From Nocardia ninae NBRC 108245 (lineage in GTDB: Bacteria; Actinomycetota; Actinomycetes; Mycobacteriales; Mycobacteriaceae), in assembly GCF_007990755.1 (NCBI RefSeq), contig NZ_BJXA01000002.1, forward strand, positions 186,001 through 250,000: a stretch of DNA of 64,000 nt. The letters run 5' to 3'. A program made the translations under genes and the position numbers. Within the stretch, counting starts at the first letter, position 1. The number at the start of each line of letters is the position of its first letter. Positions 35,553-43,410 of the stretch are shown here, piece after piece. The notes under the pieces are model-generated. The model saw nothing but the letters and a program-made list of their open reading frames with translations. It did no database searches and was not told the DNA's origin.

Positions 35553-35864
35553 TCAGGTGACCTCGGTGATCGGATCTGCCGGGGACCCCGGCACCTCCCC
35601 GGGGGACACGCAAAGCACGCGGCGAGCAGCACCCCGTCGCACTGGCTGACCCGGAACCAGCTTAGCGCGCAACGTATCCCGACGACAGCGCTTCCACATC
35701 TCGCGCGACTCCCGCGGGTGCGCGACCCGTTCCAGCGTCAGGTTTCGACCGGCATCGTCGCGCATCGGCTCAGTCTGGCAGAGCCACTCGAGATCCGGCA
35801 TGCCCCGGATGGGGGGTTGAAATCCGGACGGCAACCCCTGATCTTGGAGAAAACGAGATAGCAT
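35553..35864 (-). CDS. Small hypothetical protein ahead of the GS-like gene
   Basis: 103 residues from ATG 35864, supported by an excellent GAGGGAG ribosome site six bases upstream; GTG 35885 is an alternative. The sequence has hydrophobic/aromatic segments (LEWLCQTEP, REMWKRCRR) and is rich in Arg and Pro toward the C-terminus. No family is recognised. Third-codon G+C is somewhat lower than in neighbours. It lies 59 bases upstream of the GS-like gene on the same strand and covers the region where the P450 promoter should be. It could be a small accessory protein, a leader or a spurious frame. Confidence 0.4.
   Translation of the reverse strand: MLSRFLQDQGLPSGFQPPIRGMPDLEWLCQTEPMRDDAGRNLTLERVAHPRESREMWKRCRRDTLRAKLVPGQPVRRGAARRVLCVSPGEVPGSPADPITEVT
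35803..35818. promoter_or_regulatory. CCCC-GGAT-GGGGGGTT element in right divergent region
   Basis: CCCC GGAT GGGG forms a short dyad, and the GGGGGGT half-site is identical to that of the dyad at 19856-19873. In both places it is followed by a CCGG a few bases on. It lies about 100 bases upstream of the P450 start. It also falls inside the small minus-strand frame 35553-35864, so it may be coincidental. Confidence 0.35.
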
Positions 35865-35918
35865 CCAGATCTCCCTCAAAGTCACCCATTTCGTGTGGGA
35901 ATATGGGAAGCGAAAACC

Positions 35919-37388
35919 GTGACCGAAGTTTCAACCCGTGTCGGCACCGTCGCCGACCCGATGCGCGCGCCCGGGCCCACCGGCTTGGACGCGTTCCGGG
36001 CAATGGCGCAAATCCGCAACGATCCCTGCCTGGCCTTCCAGAGCCTCGTCGAGCAGTACGGCGATGTCGTCCGAATAGACATCTCGGGCGGGCAATTCTT
36101 TATCGTCAACGATCCCGAGCTCGTCGAAACAGTCTTCGTCGGACGTCAGAGCAACTACGTCAAAACCCTCAATGCCAAAGTGGCGGCAATGGCATTGGGC
36201 AATGGGCTGCTGACCAATGAGGGTGACTCCTGGACCCGCCAGCGCCGGATCATGCAACCGCTGTTCGCCCGTCGTCAGCTGGATCGTTTCGCCGAGTACA
36301 TGATCACCGCGGCGGAGCGTTCGTTGCAGCGCTGGGAAACCCGTCCCGATGGGGATCAGCTCGACGTCTCCGTGGCCATGAACGCCTTGACGCTCGACGT
36401 GACCGCACCCGCGCTCTTCGGCAGCGACCTGTCCGAGGACGCCGCGCACGTGCACGAGGCGCTCGTCGAAATCCTGCGCTGTGTCGGCAAAGCCATGACC
36501 TCGTTGCTCACCTGGTTGCCCGCCCGGCTGCCGGGCGTGACGCCCGATATGGCGCTGCGGTTGCAGGCCCCGCGCTGGCGCAAGCTGGACGCGGCGGTCG
36601 CTGTGCTCGACAACGTCGTCGCCCGGCTCATCCGGGAACGACAGGCGAACCCGCAGGACGACCGGCACGATCTGCTCGGTCTGCTGCTCGACGCGCGCGA
36701 CGAGAAGGGTGCGGCGGCGATGAGCCCGCGCCAGGTCCGCGACGAGCTGGTGACCTTCTTGCTGGTCGGGCACGACACCACGGCCTACTCGCTGGCCTGG
36801 ACCTTGATGCTGCTGTCCAACAATCCCGAGGCGCGCGAACGGCTCATCGCCGAGGTCGACACCGTGCTCGGCGACCGCCGCCCCACCCCGGCCGACCTCG
36901 ACCAGTTGCCGTGGACCTCGGCCGTCATCGAAGAGGCGATGCGCCTGTATCCGCCGTCCTGGCTGATCGAACGGCAAGCCGCCGCCGACGATGTGCTCGG
37001 CGGCTACGCCATCCCCGCCGGGGCGACCGTGTACGTGGCGTCCTACCTGCTGCACCACGACCCGAAATCCTGGCCCAACCCGGAAGGTTTCGACCCGCGC
37101 CGGTTCCTGCCGGAGAACAAGCAGTTCGTCTATCCCGCCACCGGTACCGGGAGCCCGCAACCCCGTTCCCGCTATGCGTATCTGCCCTTCGGTGCGGGCC
37201 ACCGCCAATGCATCGGACTGGGTTTCGCGCGCATTCAAGCCAAACTCATCCTCGCCATGCTCACCCAGAGCTACACCTTCGACCTCGCAGCAGGGGCGCG
37301 GATCGTCCCCGAGCACACGCTGACCTTGCGGCCGCGCGACGGACTTCCCATGGTTTTGCGGCGTAGAACCCGCACAGAGACGGTGTAG
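35919..37388 (+). CDS. Cytochrome P450 monooxygenase
   Basis: 489 residues from GTG 35919, which has GGGAAG eight bases upstream; GTG 35895 is longer by eight residues. It shows the I-helix LLVGHDTTAYSLAW, the K-helix EEAMRLYPP, and the heme loop FGAGHRQCIGLGFA with Cys431. The 490-residue length and sequence resemble CYP102-head or fatty-acid-type P450s more than small macrolide hydroxylases. It hydroxylates an unknown substrate, presumably a cluster intermediate. It is divergent from the GS-like operon and monocistronic, ended by a 16-bp hairpin. No ferredoxin is adjacent. Confidence 0.92.
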   Translation: MTEVSTRVGTVADPMRAPGPTGLDAFRAMAQIRNDPCLAFQSLVEQYGDVVRIDISGGQFFIVNDPELVETVFVGRQSNYVKTLNAKVAAMALGNGLLTNEGDSWTRQRRIMQPLFARRQLDRFAEYMITAAERSLQRWETRPDGDQLDVSVAMNALTLDVTAPALFGSDLSEDAAHVHEALVEILRCVGKAMTSLLTWLPARLPGVTPDMALRLQAPRWRKLDAAVAVLDNVVARLIRERQANPQDDRHDLLGLLLDARDEKGAAAMSPRQVRDELVTFLLVGHDTTAYSLAWTLMLLSNNPEARERLIAEVDTVLGDRRPTPADLDQLPWTSAVIEEAMRLYPPSWLIERQAAADDVLGGYAIPAGATVYVASYLLHHDPKSWPNPEGFDPRRFLPENKQFVYPATGTGSPQPRSRYAYLPFGAGHRQCIGLGFARIQAKLILAMLTQSYTFDLAAGARIVPEHTLTLRPRDGLPMVLRRRTRTETV

Positions 37389-37437
37389 GCCGATCATCGC
37401 GCTTGCCCCCTCGCTGGCGCGTCGACGGTGCGAACCG

Positions 37438-37474
37438 GTAGTGCGCTACCTCAGCTATTGAGGTAGCGCACTAC
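37438..37474 (+). terminator. Strong hairpin terminator after the P450
   Basis: GTAGTGCGCTACCTCA (37438-37453) is perfectly complementary to TGAGGTAGCGCACTAC (37459-37474) with a five-base loop. It starts 50 bases after the P450 stop and marks the right border of the cluster. No T-run follows. Confidence 0.85.
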
Positions 37475-37478
37475 TCAT

Positions 37479-37847
37479 ATGCGCGCTTGCAAAACGGAGG
37501 ATGCTCAGAGCTGCCGCGAAATCTCGCATGGCGGTGCTGTGGGGTTACGCCGCCCTACCGAACTCGGTGCGCGAGCGTCGGCCCGTCTGGTGGGTCACGC
37601 CGTGATCACGGCGCTCGCGCTGGCAGTGCTGCTCAACGGTGTGTCACGGGTGTTCGTCGTGACTCCGCGCAACGACGGGCTCTGTGTCGCACCGGTCTCG
37701 ATCATCATCGGGGTGTTGGTGCTGTGGACTCTGATAGTGCAGCGCCGCAACCGGTTACGCGCCGAGTTGCCCGAGTCCGCGCCGCTCCGGTCAACTGCCT
37801 GCCGCACCTCCAGGCGCGATCCGCTGCGAGTTCCGCCTCGCCGGTGA
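37479..37847 (+). CDS. Possible small two-helix membrane protein
   Basis: Up to 122 residues from ATG 37479; GTG 37536 is a plausible shorter start. Two hydrophobic helices, HAVITALALAVLLNGVS and VSIIIGVLVLWTLIV, are separated by a short loop and followed by a basic tail, so an inner-membrane hairpin is possible. The ends are poorly conserved-looking and there is no good ribosome site. The rest of the 630-base gap between P450 and bicupin shows only the terminator before it and the hairpin at the bicupin start. Confidence 0.4.
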   Translation: MRACKTEDAQSCREISHGGAVGLRRPTELGARASARLVGHAVITALALAVLLNGVSRVFVVTPRNDGLCVAPVSIIIGVLVLWTLIVQRRNRLRAELPESAPLRSTACRTSRRDPLRVPPRR

Positions 37848-37972
37848 TTCCCCCTCCTCGACCTGCTGAGCCGAGCGGGGCATCCGTCGCCCCGTAGTCC
37901 CATTCGGCAGCAACGAGTTTGGCTTGCTACGATCCGGACCGGACAGAATCTGACGAGGGGCTTTACAACCGT

Positions 37973-38018
37973 TGGTGCGGTAACCCGGGCCCCGGATTCT
38001 GTAGGTTGGTCCGCACCA
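37973..38018 (+). promoter_or_regulatory. Hairpin abutting the bicupin start codon
   Basis: TGGTGCGG (37973-37980) pairs with CCGCACCA (38011-38018), whose last base touches GTG 38019. The loop includes GGGCCCCGG. If transcribed, it could hide the ribosome site; as DNA it could be an operator. Which one is not decidable from sequence. Confidence 0.35.
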
Positions 38019-39089
38019 GTGACTTTCGACATTCCGAACATCGATGAAGTTCAATCGCTCGACCCGGGCATCGACACGCTGCCCGGACGCTGTGTCCCGT
38101 ACTATTTGGCCGCCGGTGAAGGTGCCCGATACGAACTCGGCGGGCAGCTGATCACGGTGATCGCCCGGCCGGAGGACACCGGCGGGCAGTTCGGTGCCGC
38201 ATATGTGTACGGCGGAAAGGGAATCGAGACACCGTTCATGTCGCACGCACAGGAGCATCGCTTCCTGTACGTCACCGATGGACTGCTACAGGTATGGCTG
38301 CCGGCGGAAACGCACGTCCTCGGTCCCGGAGCGTCGGTCGCCGTGCCGCCCGGGACGCCGTACGCCTACCGCCTGCTCGCGCACCGCACGCGGTTCCTGA
38401 GTTGGCTCACCGTGGGCGACGGGCATCGGTGGGCGCAAGCGATCGGCCGCGAGACCACCTCACACGTCTTCGACCTCACCGCGGACCGGCCGCCTTCGAC
38501 GGGGCGGCAGTCCGAACTCGCCGACCAATTCGGCGTCCGAATCCACGACCTGGAGAAACATCAGCTGCCACCGGTCACCGGTACATCGCTACCTGTCGGT
38601 GAATCACCGTATGTCCTGGACGTAGGGGAGGGTGACCGCTGGGCAGGCATGGGCCAGCTCAACACCTATCTGGCGCGGGCCGCCAACACCGGTGGCAACT
38701 ATTTCGCGATGCACACCATCGGCGGCAAGAGTCCCTACATCCCGCGCCACTTCCATCGCGCGCACACCGAGAACTTTCTCTGTATCGAGGGCCGAATCTT
38801 ATTGCACGCAAACGGAAAAGAGCTGCTGCTGACCAAAGGTGACTTCGTGCACGCACCCGCGGGAACCGTGCACAGCTTCGCCTTCGACACCCACCACACC
38901 CAAATGCTCGGTCTGCTGACCACCGGGGTATTCGAGAAGTTCTTCGAGTACATGAACGAACCGACCTCGGCCTACGTGCACACCGACGGCGCGGACATCC
39001 CATTTCCCGCAGCGGGTTTCGCGAGGGCGCGGGCGGAGCTGGATCTAGAGGTCGTCGGTCCGCCCCCGGTCCGTGGTTCGGTCCATTGA
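38019..39089 (+). CDS. Bicupin dioxygenase, quercetin 2,3-dioxygenase-like
   Basis: 356 residues with two cupin barrels. The second carries a full metal site: PRHFHRAHTENFLCIEGRI supplies H-x3-H and E, with a further His in FVHAPAGTVHSF. The first has HAQEHRFLYVTDG and VPPGTPYAYRL, a partly altered site. Such proteins (YxaG/QdoI, pirin-like) bind Fe, Mn, Ni or Cu and cleave flavonols or related enediols with O2, though many act on unknown substrates. It starts at GTG after a hairpin, stands outside the terminator-bounded cluster, and has no operon partner. Confidence 0.85.
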   Translation: MTFDIPNIDEVQSLDPGIDTLPGRCVPYYLAAGEGARYELGGQLITVIARPEDTGGQFGAAYVYGGKGIETPFMSHAQEHRFLYVTDGLLQVWLPAETHVLGPGASVAVPPGTPYAYRLLAHRTRFLSWLTVGDGHRWAQAIGRETTSHVFDLTADRPPSTGRQSELADQFGVRIHDLEKHQLPPVTGTSLPVGESPYVLDVGEGDRWAGMGQLNTYLARAANTGGNYFAMHTIGGKSPYIPRHFHRAHTENFLCIEGRILLHANGKELLLTKGDFVHAPAGTVHSFAFDTHHTQMLGLLTTGVFEKFFEYMNEPTSAYVHTDGADIPFPAAGFARARAELDLEVVGPPPVRGSVH

Positions 39090-39218
39090 TCCCGCCTGGG
39101 TCAGGCGCGCAGCCGGTGGAATGCGTATGCCGGTCGAGAATTGCGATCCGCCGCGCCGCGTAGCCGCCCGATGCCGATTCAGCGGAGGTCATCAGGCGAC
39201 CAGGAGTTAAATGGGGGT

Positions 39219-39983
39219 ATGCGTACTGGTGCCGGGTCGGACCACGACGACTACCTCGACGGGGTCGAGCGAGTGGTGGGCGCGGGCACGCCGCTCGGTA
39301 CCGGCGGCTTCCGGTTCTGGTTCGCCGACCGTCGCTGGGAATGGTCCGATGAGTTGGCGCGCATGCACGGCTACGCCCCCGGGGAGGTCGAGCCGACAAC
39401 GGAGTTGCTGTTGGCTCACAAGCACCCCGACGACCGGGATCGAGTAGAGGCCGTCCTGGTGACTTCCGTCGAGGACGACACGCCTTTTTCGAGCAGTCAT
39501 CGCATCATCGACACCGCCGGGGCGGTGCATCAGGTGATCGTGGTTTCGGAGCCGATGCACGATGAAGCAGGCCAGACCATCGGCACCGTCGGTTTCTATG
39601 TCGACATCACCGAGACGCTGACCGAACACCATGATGCGGCCGGAGACGGCGCGGCGGACATCGCATCGGACGGCCACGGCGACGGTCATGCGACGAACAA
39701 CCGCGCGGTCGCGTCCGACGTCATGCTGCCGGAACTGCTCACCGCCCGCGCTGCGATCGAGCAGGCCAAGGGCGTGCTGATGGTGGTCTATCGGATCAAC
39801 GCCGAACAAGCCTTCCGAGTGCTGCGGTGGCGCTCCCAGGAGACCAACACCAAGCTGCGGGTACTCGCCGAACAGCTGATCACCGGCCTGGACCGCGTCC
39901 CGGCCGCCGAGGCGTCCATGCGTTCCCGCATCGATCACCTGTTACTGACCGCCCACAAGACTCGCCGCTCCGAAACCGCGTGA
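39219..39983 (+). CDS. PAS-ANTAR RNA-binding antiterminator regulator
   Basis: 254 residues from ATG 39219. A PAS domain at about 25-130 (FWFADRRWEWSDELARMHGYAPGEVEP, HKHPDDRDRVEAV, VGFYVDITE) is followed by an acidic/Gly linker and a C-terminal ANTAR domain (about 170-225; ARAAIEQAKGVLMVVYRINAEQAFRVLRWRSQ). ANTAR domains bind paired RNA hexaloops and prevent termination. The PAS part should sense a small ligand or redox state. Actinobacteria carry many such proteins linked to stress and PAS/GAF sensing. No obvious target leader is adjacent. Confidence 0.9.
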   Translation: MRTGAGSDHDDYLDGVERVVGAGTPLGTGGFRFWFADRRWEWSDELARMHGYAPGEVEPTTELLLAHKHPDDRDRVEAVLVTSVEDDTPFSSSHRIIDTAGAVHQVIVVSEPMHDEAGQTIGTVGFYVDITETLTEHHDAAGDGAADIASDGHGDGHATNNRAVASDVMLPELLTARAAIEQAKGVLMVVYRINAEQAFRVLRWRSQETNTKLRVLAEQLITGLDRVPAAEASMRSRIDHLLLTAHKTRRSETA

Positions 39984-40265
39984 ACCCGGTGGCACCGTAG
40001 CCGGGTAGCTTCGGCCGCGTTCGCGATCCGTCCCGGGCGCAACGTGCGGGCCGCTCGTTCGAGTCGAGTCCGTTCCCGGAGATCGCGCGCCGCTGCGTAG
40101 GCGGGGAAACAGCCACGGGTGTGTCCCGGAATCGACCGGGTATGTGCGGAATTGGGGAACCACGCCGAGCGCACGCGACGCGTGCCGCCGTCGACGCCCC
40201 TCGACAGCGCACCGCGGCGGCCTCGACCGCTGTCGGTGGCACCGACCACAGATAGGAAAAGGATT

Positions 40266-41093
40266 ATGACAACTCCCGCTCCGCTACCCGAAGATCGTGC
40301 CGGCGCACCACTGCGCGCGGTGGTGACCGGCTCCGACTCCGGCATCGGTGCGGCGATCGCGGTCGCACTGGCCGGCGGCGGCGTCGATGTCGGCATCACA
40401 TACCACTCCGACGCGCAAGGCGCCGAACGCACCGCGGCGGAGGTGCGCGAACTCGGCGCCACCGCGGCGGTCCGGCGGCTCGACCTGGGTGATCTGCCGA
40501 CTGCGGCTGCGGTAATCGACGAACTGGCCGAGGAGTTGGGCGGCATCGATGTGCTGGTGAACTGCGCGGGCACCGGCACCGCGCAACGCGCCATGGACAT
40601 GGATTTCGACACCTGGCGCCACGTGCTCTCGGTCGATCTCGACGGTGCGTTTCTCTGTTCGCAGCGCGCCGCCCGCCGGATGATCGAGGCGGGCCGGGGC
40701 GGCCGGATCATCAACATCACCAGCGTGCACGAGCACGCGCCCCGCGTCGGTGCGGCGCCCTATTGCGCCGCCAAGGCGGGCCTCGGCGCACTGACCAAGG
40801 TGCTCGCCCTGGAACTCGCCGAACACGACATCACCGTGAATTCGGTTGCCCCCGGCGAGATCTCCACGCCGATGACCGGCCAGGAGGACGTCGACCCGCG
40901 CACCGAATCGCGGCCGGGCATCCCACTGAGCCGCCCCGGCCACGCGAAGGAAGTAGCCGCCGTGGTGGCCTTCCTCGCGACGCCCGCAGCCGGGTATGTC
41001 ACCGGCGCATCGTATGTGGTCGACGGCGGACTGCTGCTGATGGGACCGCAGGCGGGCACCATCCTGACCGACGAGAAGTGGCGGTCGCCGTAA
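40266..41093 (+). CDS. Short-chain dehydrogenase/reductase (classical SDR)
   Basis: 275 residues from ATG 40266, preceded by AGGAAAAGGA. The cofactor motif is TGSDSGIGAAIAVALAGGG, followed by NCAG, and the catalytic Ser-Tyr-Lys is in INITSVHEH...PYCAAKAGL. The C-terminal VTGASYVVDGGLLL closes the Rossmann fold. It belongs to the glucose-1-dehydrogenase / 3-oxoacyl reductase-like SDRs, and the substrate is unknown. The neighbours are stress-type genes (KGG protein, STAS protein). The 283 bases before it show no gene. Confidence 0.9.
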   Translation: MTTPAPLPEDRAGAPLRAVVTGSDSGIGAAIAVALAGGGVDVGITYHSDAQGAERTAAEVRELGATAAVRRLDLGDLPTAAAVIDELAEELGGIDVLVNCAGTGTAQRAMDMDFDTWRHVLSVDLDGAFLCSQRAARRMIEAGRGGRIINITSVHEHAPRVGAAPYCAAKAGLGALTKVLALELAEHDITVNSVAPGEISTPMTGQEDVDPRTESRPGIPLSRPGHAKEVAAVVAFLATPAAGYVTGASYVVDGGLLLMGPQAGTILTDEKWRSP

Positions 41094-41136
41094 ACCGAGC
41101 CGGCACAGCGACCGTCAGCCGAGACGAGGAGGACCC

Positions 41137-41352
41137 ATGACTCGACAGGTAGGTGACTACCGGCCGAGACGGATGCGTGAGCACCGCCACAGCGACCGGG
41201 CCGCCGGATCGAATCAGTGTGTCATTCGCAGTGGTCAGCAGGGTCGGTCAGCTGTCACCGGCGAGCCGTACGGCGTTGCGTACCAAGATCTTTCGACAGA
41301 ATTTCGCCGTAGCGATGTTTCAGCAACGCGACGCCGGGCACCCGACAGATGA
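41137..41352 (+). CDS. Short open frame with strong ribosome site, doubtful
   Basis: 71 codons from ATG 41137 with GAGGAGG five bases upstream, 44 bases after the SDR stop. The translation is Arg/Ser-rich with no hydrophobic core or recognised motif. It may be a decayed gene or a leader peptide of the KGG gene that follows 43 bases later. Confidence 0.3.
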   Translation: MTRQVGDYRPRRMREHRHSDRAAGSNQCVIRSGQQGRSAVTGEPYGVAYQDLSTEFRRSDVSATRRRAPDR

Positions 41353-41395
41353 GCCCACCCTGAGGCTCGAACGTCGATCGGAAAGGAGAAACGCA

Positions 41396-41596
41396 ATGGC
41401 AGACTCCAACAACCCGGGACAGTTCGGCAACCGGGCAGATACCGAGCAGCAGGCCAGCAAGGGCGGCCAGGCCAGCACCGGTAGCTTCGGCGACAAGAAC
41501 AGCGCCGATCCTTCGGCCGCCGGTAGGAAGGGTGCCGAGGCGCAGCCGACCGAGGCCAAGGCCAAGGGCGGCCAGCACAGCGGCGCGAACCGCTGA
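41396..41596 (+). CDS. KGG-repeat stress-induced protein (Con-10/GsiB-like)
   Basis: 66 residues, strongly hydrophilic and Gly/Ala/Lys/Gln-rich, with SKGGQASTGSFGDKNSADP and AKGGQHSGANR. These are the KGG motifs of the general stress family typified by fungal Con-10 and enterobacterial YmdF/YciG. Such small disordered hydrophilins accumulate in desiccation or stationary phase. GAAAGGAG sits seven bases before the ATG. A 15-bp hairpin terminator follows 31 bases after the stop. Confidence 0.85.
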   Translation: MADSNNPGQFGNRADTEQQASKGGQASTGSFGDKNSADPSAAGRKGAEAQPTEAKAKGGQHSGANR

Positions 41597-41627
41597 TCGG
41601 CCCACAGCCCCTGTGCTGATAAGCCAG

Positions 41628-41660
41628 CAGCCCCTGCTGAGCACTGCTCAGCAGGGGCTG
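41628..41660. terminator. Hairpin terminator between KGG and STAS genes
   Basis: CAGCCCCTGCTGAGC (41628-41642) pairs perfectly with GCTCAGCAGGGGCTG (41646-41660) around ACT. The convergent genes end at 41596 and 41715, so it can serve both strands. Confidence 0.85.
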
Positions 41661-41714
41661 GCTGCTGTCATGGGTACGGGCTCGCTCGGGGTGCAGCGCA
41701 CCCGGGCGGGCAGG

Positions 41715-42131
41715 TCAGGCGGGTGGCAGTCGTCGTTCGGCGGCCGCCTCGATCGAAGGGTAAGCGGGGAACAGCAGGAACGCACCGGTCACGTCGAGTG
41801 CCCGCTGCACGGCAGGATGGTGAAACACCAGCCGCAGGTCGAGGCCGCGGGGCGCGGCGCGATGCTTGATCTCGACCAGTACGCACGCGACGCTGAGCGA
41901 GAGGAACTCGACATCCCGCAGATCGACGATCACGCAACCTTCGTCGAGCGAACCCAGCGCCCTGGTAATTCGCTGGCGCAGCACGGGTATGTGGGACGCA
42001 TCCAGATCTCCGTGCGCGGTGACAACAGCGGTATCGGACTTTCTGGCGCGGCGCGGATTCGCGGTACTGGTCAGAAGCGGCATCTCGTCGGCTACTGCGG
42101 CGGCTGTCGGCTCGGCGATGGTTTCTGTCAT
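41715..42131 (-). CDS. STAS-domain anti-sigma factor antagonist
   Basis: 138 residues from ATG 42131. A single STAS domain: VVTAHGDLDASHIPVLRQRI, VIVDLRDVEFLSLSVACVL, and a C-terminal helix region ALDVTGAFLLFPAYPS. It resembles the actinobacterial anti-anti-sigma factors of the RsbV/RsfB type. The phospho-acceptor segment reads FLSLSVA instead of the usual LDSAG, so which serine is phosphorylated is unclear. The partner anti-sigma kinase is not in the window. It would modulate a stress sigma factor by partner switching. Confidence 0.8.
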   Translation of the reverse strand: MTETIAEPTAAAVADEMPLLTSTANPRRARKSDTAVVTAHGDLDASHIPVLRQRITRALGSLDEGCVIVDLRDVEFLSLSVACVLVEIKHRAAPRGLDLRLVFHHPAVQRALDVTGAFLLFPAYPSIEAAAERRLPPA

Positions 42132-42391
42132 CACTAACCCCTTGCGTCCGAGGCTTGCACTAACGACTCGTCCCGACTGCGGGCGTACGCGTGGGCAGGT
42201 GATGAACGAACACACCGCCGCACGGCAGGCGACCCGCGCATGGGACGCTACGGCTGGCTGTTCAACCTCTTCCGGTCTACCACGACTGCTCGACGCTGTC
42301 TACCGCCCGGGACGTTCCGAAACGTCGCTCATGCGCGGCCGCTATCAGGAAGGCAGCGGACCGGGTGTATTTCTCGCACCCCGGCGTCCGA

Positions 42392-43135
42392 TCAGAACGC
42401 CGGGGTGACTGCGGCAGCGACCTTGGGCGCGTCCAGTTCGTAGATGGCGTAGGCGGCGCGCAGGACCGGCTGGGCGACATTGCGCACCCGGATACCGCCC
42501 GGTGTGGTCCCGCGTTCGGAGCCCGCGTGCGCGTGGCCGTGCAGTGCGAGATCGGCGCCGTTGTTGTCGATCGCTTCGCCGAGCAGATACGAACCGAGGA
42601 ACGGATAGATCTCCCTCGGCTCGCCGTGCAGCGTGTCGCTGACGGGGGAGTAGTGGGTGAGCGCGACGGTGACGTCGGTGGACAGTCCGGCCAGGGCTTC
42701 GGCCAGCGAATCCGCGAGTGCGACAGTGTGACAGGAGAAGTCGCGCATCTGGCGCTCGCCGAAGATGCTCGCGCACTTGCCGGCGAAACCGCCACCGAAC
42801 CCCTTGGTCCCGGCGATGCCGAGCGTCCGGCCGGAGATGGTGAAGGTGATGGCGGTACCTTCGAGCACGGTGATGCCGTGGTCGACCAGCAGCTCGGTGA
42901 TGTCGTCCTCGACCTCGCTGTGATAGTCGTGGTTACCGAGCACCGCGACCACCGGCACGCCGAGGTCGGCGAACTCGGCCGCGACCACCTTCGCCTCGTC
43001 CACCGTCCCGTGACGCGTCAAATCCCCTGCGAGCAGCAGAATGTCGGCGTGCTCAGGCAGCTCGCGCAGCGTGGGCCGCCACAGCCCGTGTGAGTCGGCG
43101 CCGAGATGTACATCGCCTACGGCGGCTATTCGCAT
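42392..43135 (-). CDS. Calcineurin-like metallophosphoesterase
   Basis: 247 residues from ATG 43135, chosen over TTG 43144 because AGGGG is spaced nine bases from it. Dimetal motifs run in order: GDVHLG, LLAGDLTRHG, VLGNHDYHS, ALTHYSP and LHGHAHAG. It is a soluble phosphoesterase of the YkuE/Icc-like group with unknown substrate, for example cyclic nucleotides or nucleoside phosphates. It is the last gene of a minus-strand operon with the BON protein, a nucleotidyltransferase and a P-type ATPase. Confidence 0.88.
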   Translation of the reverse strand: MRIAAVGDVHLGADSHGLWRPTLRELPEHADILLLAGDLTRHGTVDEAKVVAAEFADLGVPVVAVLGNHDYHSEVEDDITELLVDHGITVLEGTAITFTISGRTLGIAGTKGFGGGFAGKCASIFGERQMRDFSCHTVALADSLAEALAGLSTDVTVALTHYSPVSDTLHGEPREIYPFLGSYLLGEAIDNNGADLALHGHAHAGSERGTTPGGIRVRNVAQPVLRAAYAIYELDAPKVAAAVTPAF

Positions 43136-43140
43136 GCGGC

Positions 43141-43410
43141 TCAACCCCTTTCGCTATCCGTCGAACCGAGCGCCTCGCTGTCGGCCGGCGCACCGGGACG
43201 GGTGACGTGCACGTCGTTGTGGATCCGCGCCTGCGGAAGCTGTTCGCGCACTATCGTTTCCAGCTGTTGCTTGCGTTCCTCGGTGCTCACCTCGCCGCCG
43301 AGAACCACCACGTCGCCGCGAATGGTCACCCCGATGCCCAGTTCCGCGGTGCGCGGATCCTCGGCCAGGGCTCGGCGCAGGTGCGCGACAAGGTATTGCG
43401 GCTGCTCCAT
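43141..43410 (-). CDS. Small BON-domain protein
   Basis: 89 residues forming one BON domain: LVAHLRRALAEDPRTAELGIGVTI, VVVLGGEVSTEERKQQLETIVREQLP, ARIHNDVHV. BON domains bind phospholipids or associate with membranes and occur in osmotic-stress proteins. No signal peptide is present, so it is cytoplasmic. ATG 43410 follows directly after the stop of the upstream gene at 43411, and its stop lies five bases from the next start: a tight operon. Confidence 0.85.
   Translation of the reverse strand: MEQPQYLVAHLRRALAEDPRTAELGIGVTIRGDVVVLGGEVSTEERKQQLETIVREQLPQARIHNDVHVTRPGAPADSEALGSTDSERG

Noticed and set aside
37500-37604. A 34-codon frame after GGAGG directly behind the P450 terminator
   Set aside because: Very short, no recognisable features, and it overlaps a more plausible two-helix membrane frame.
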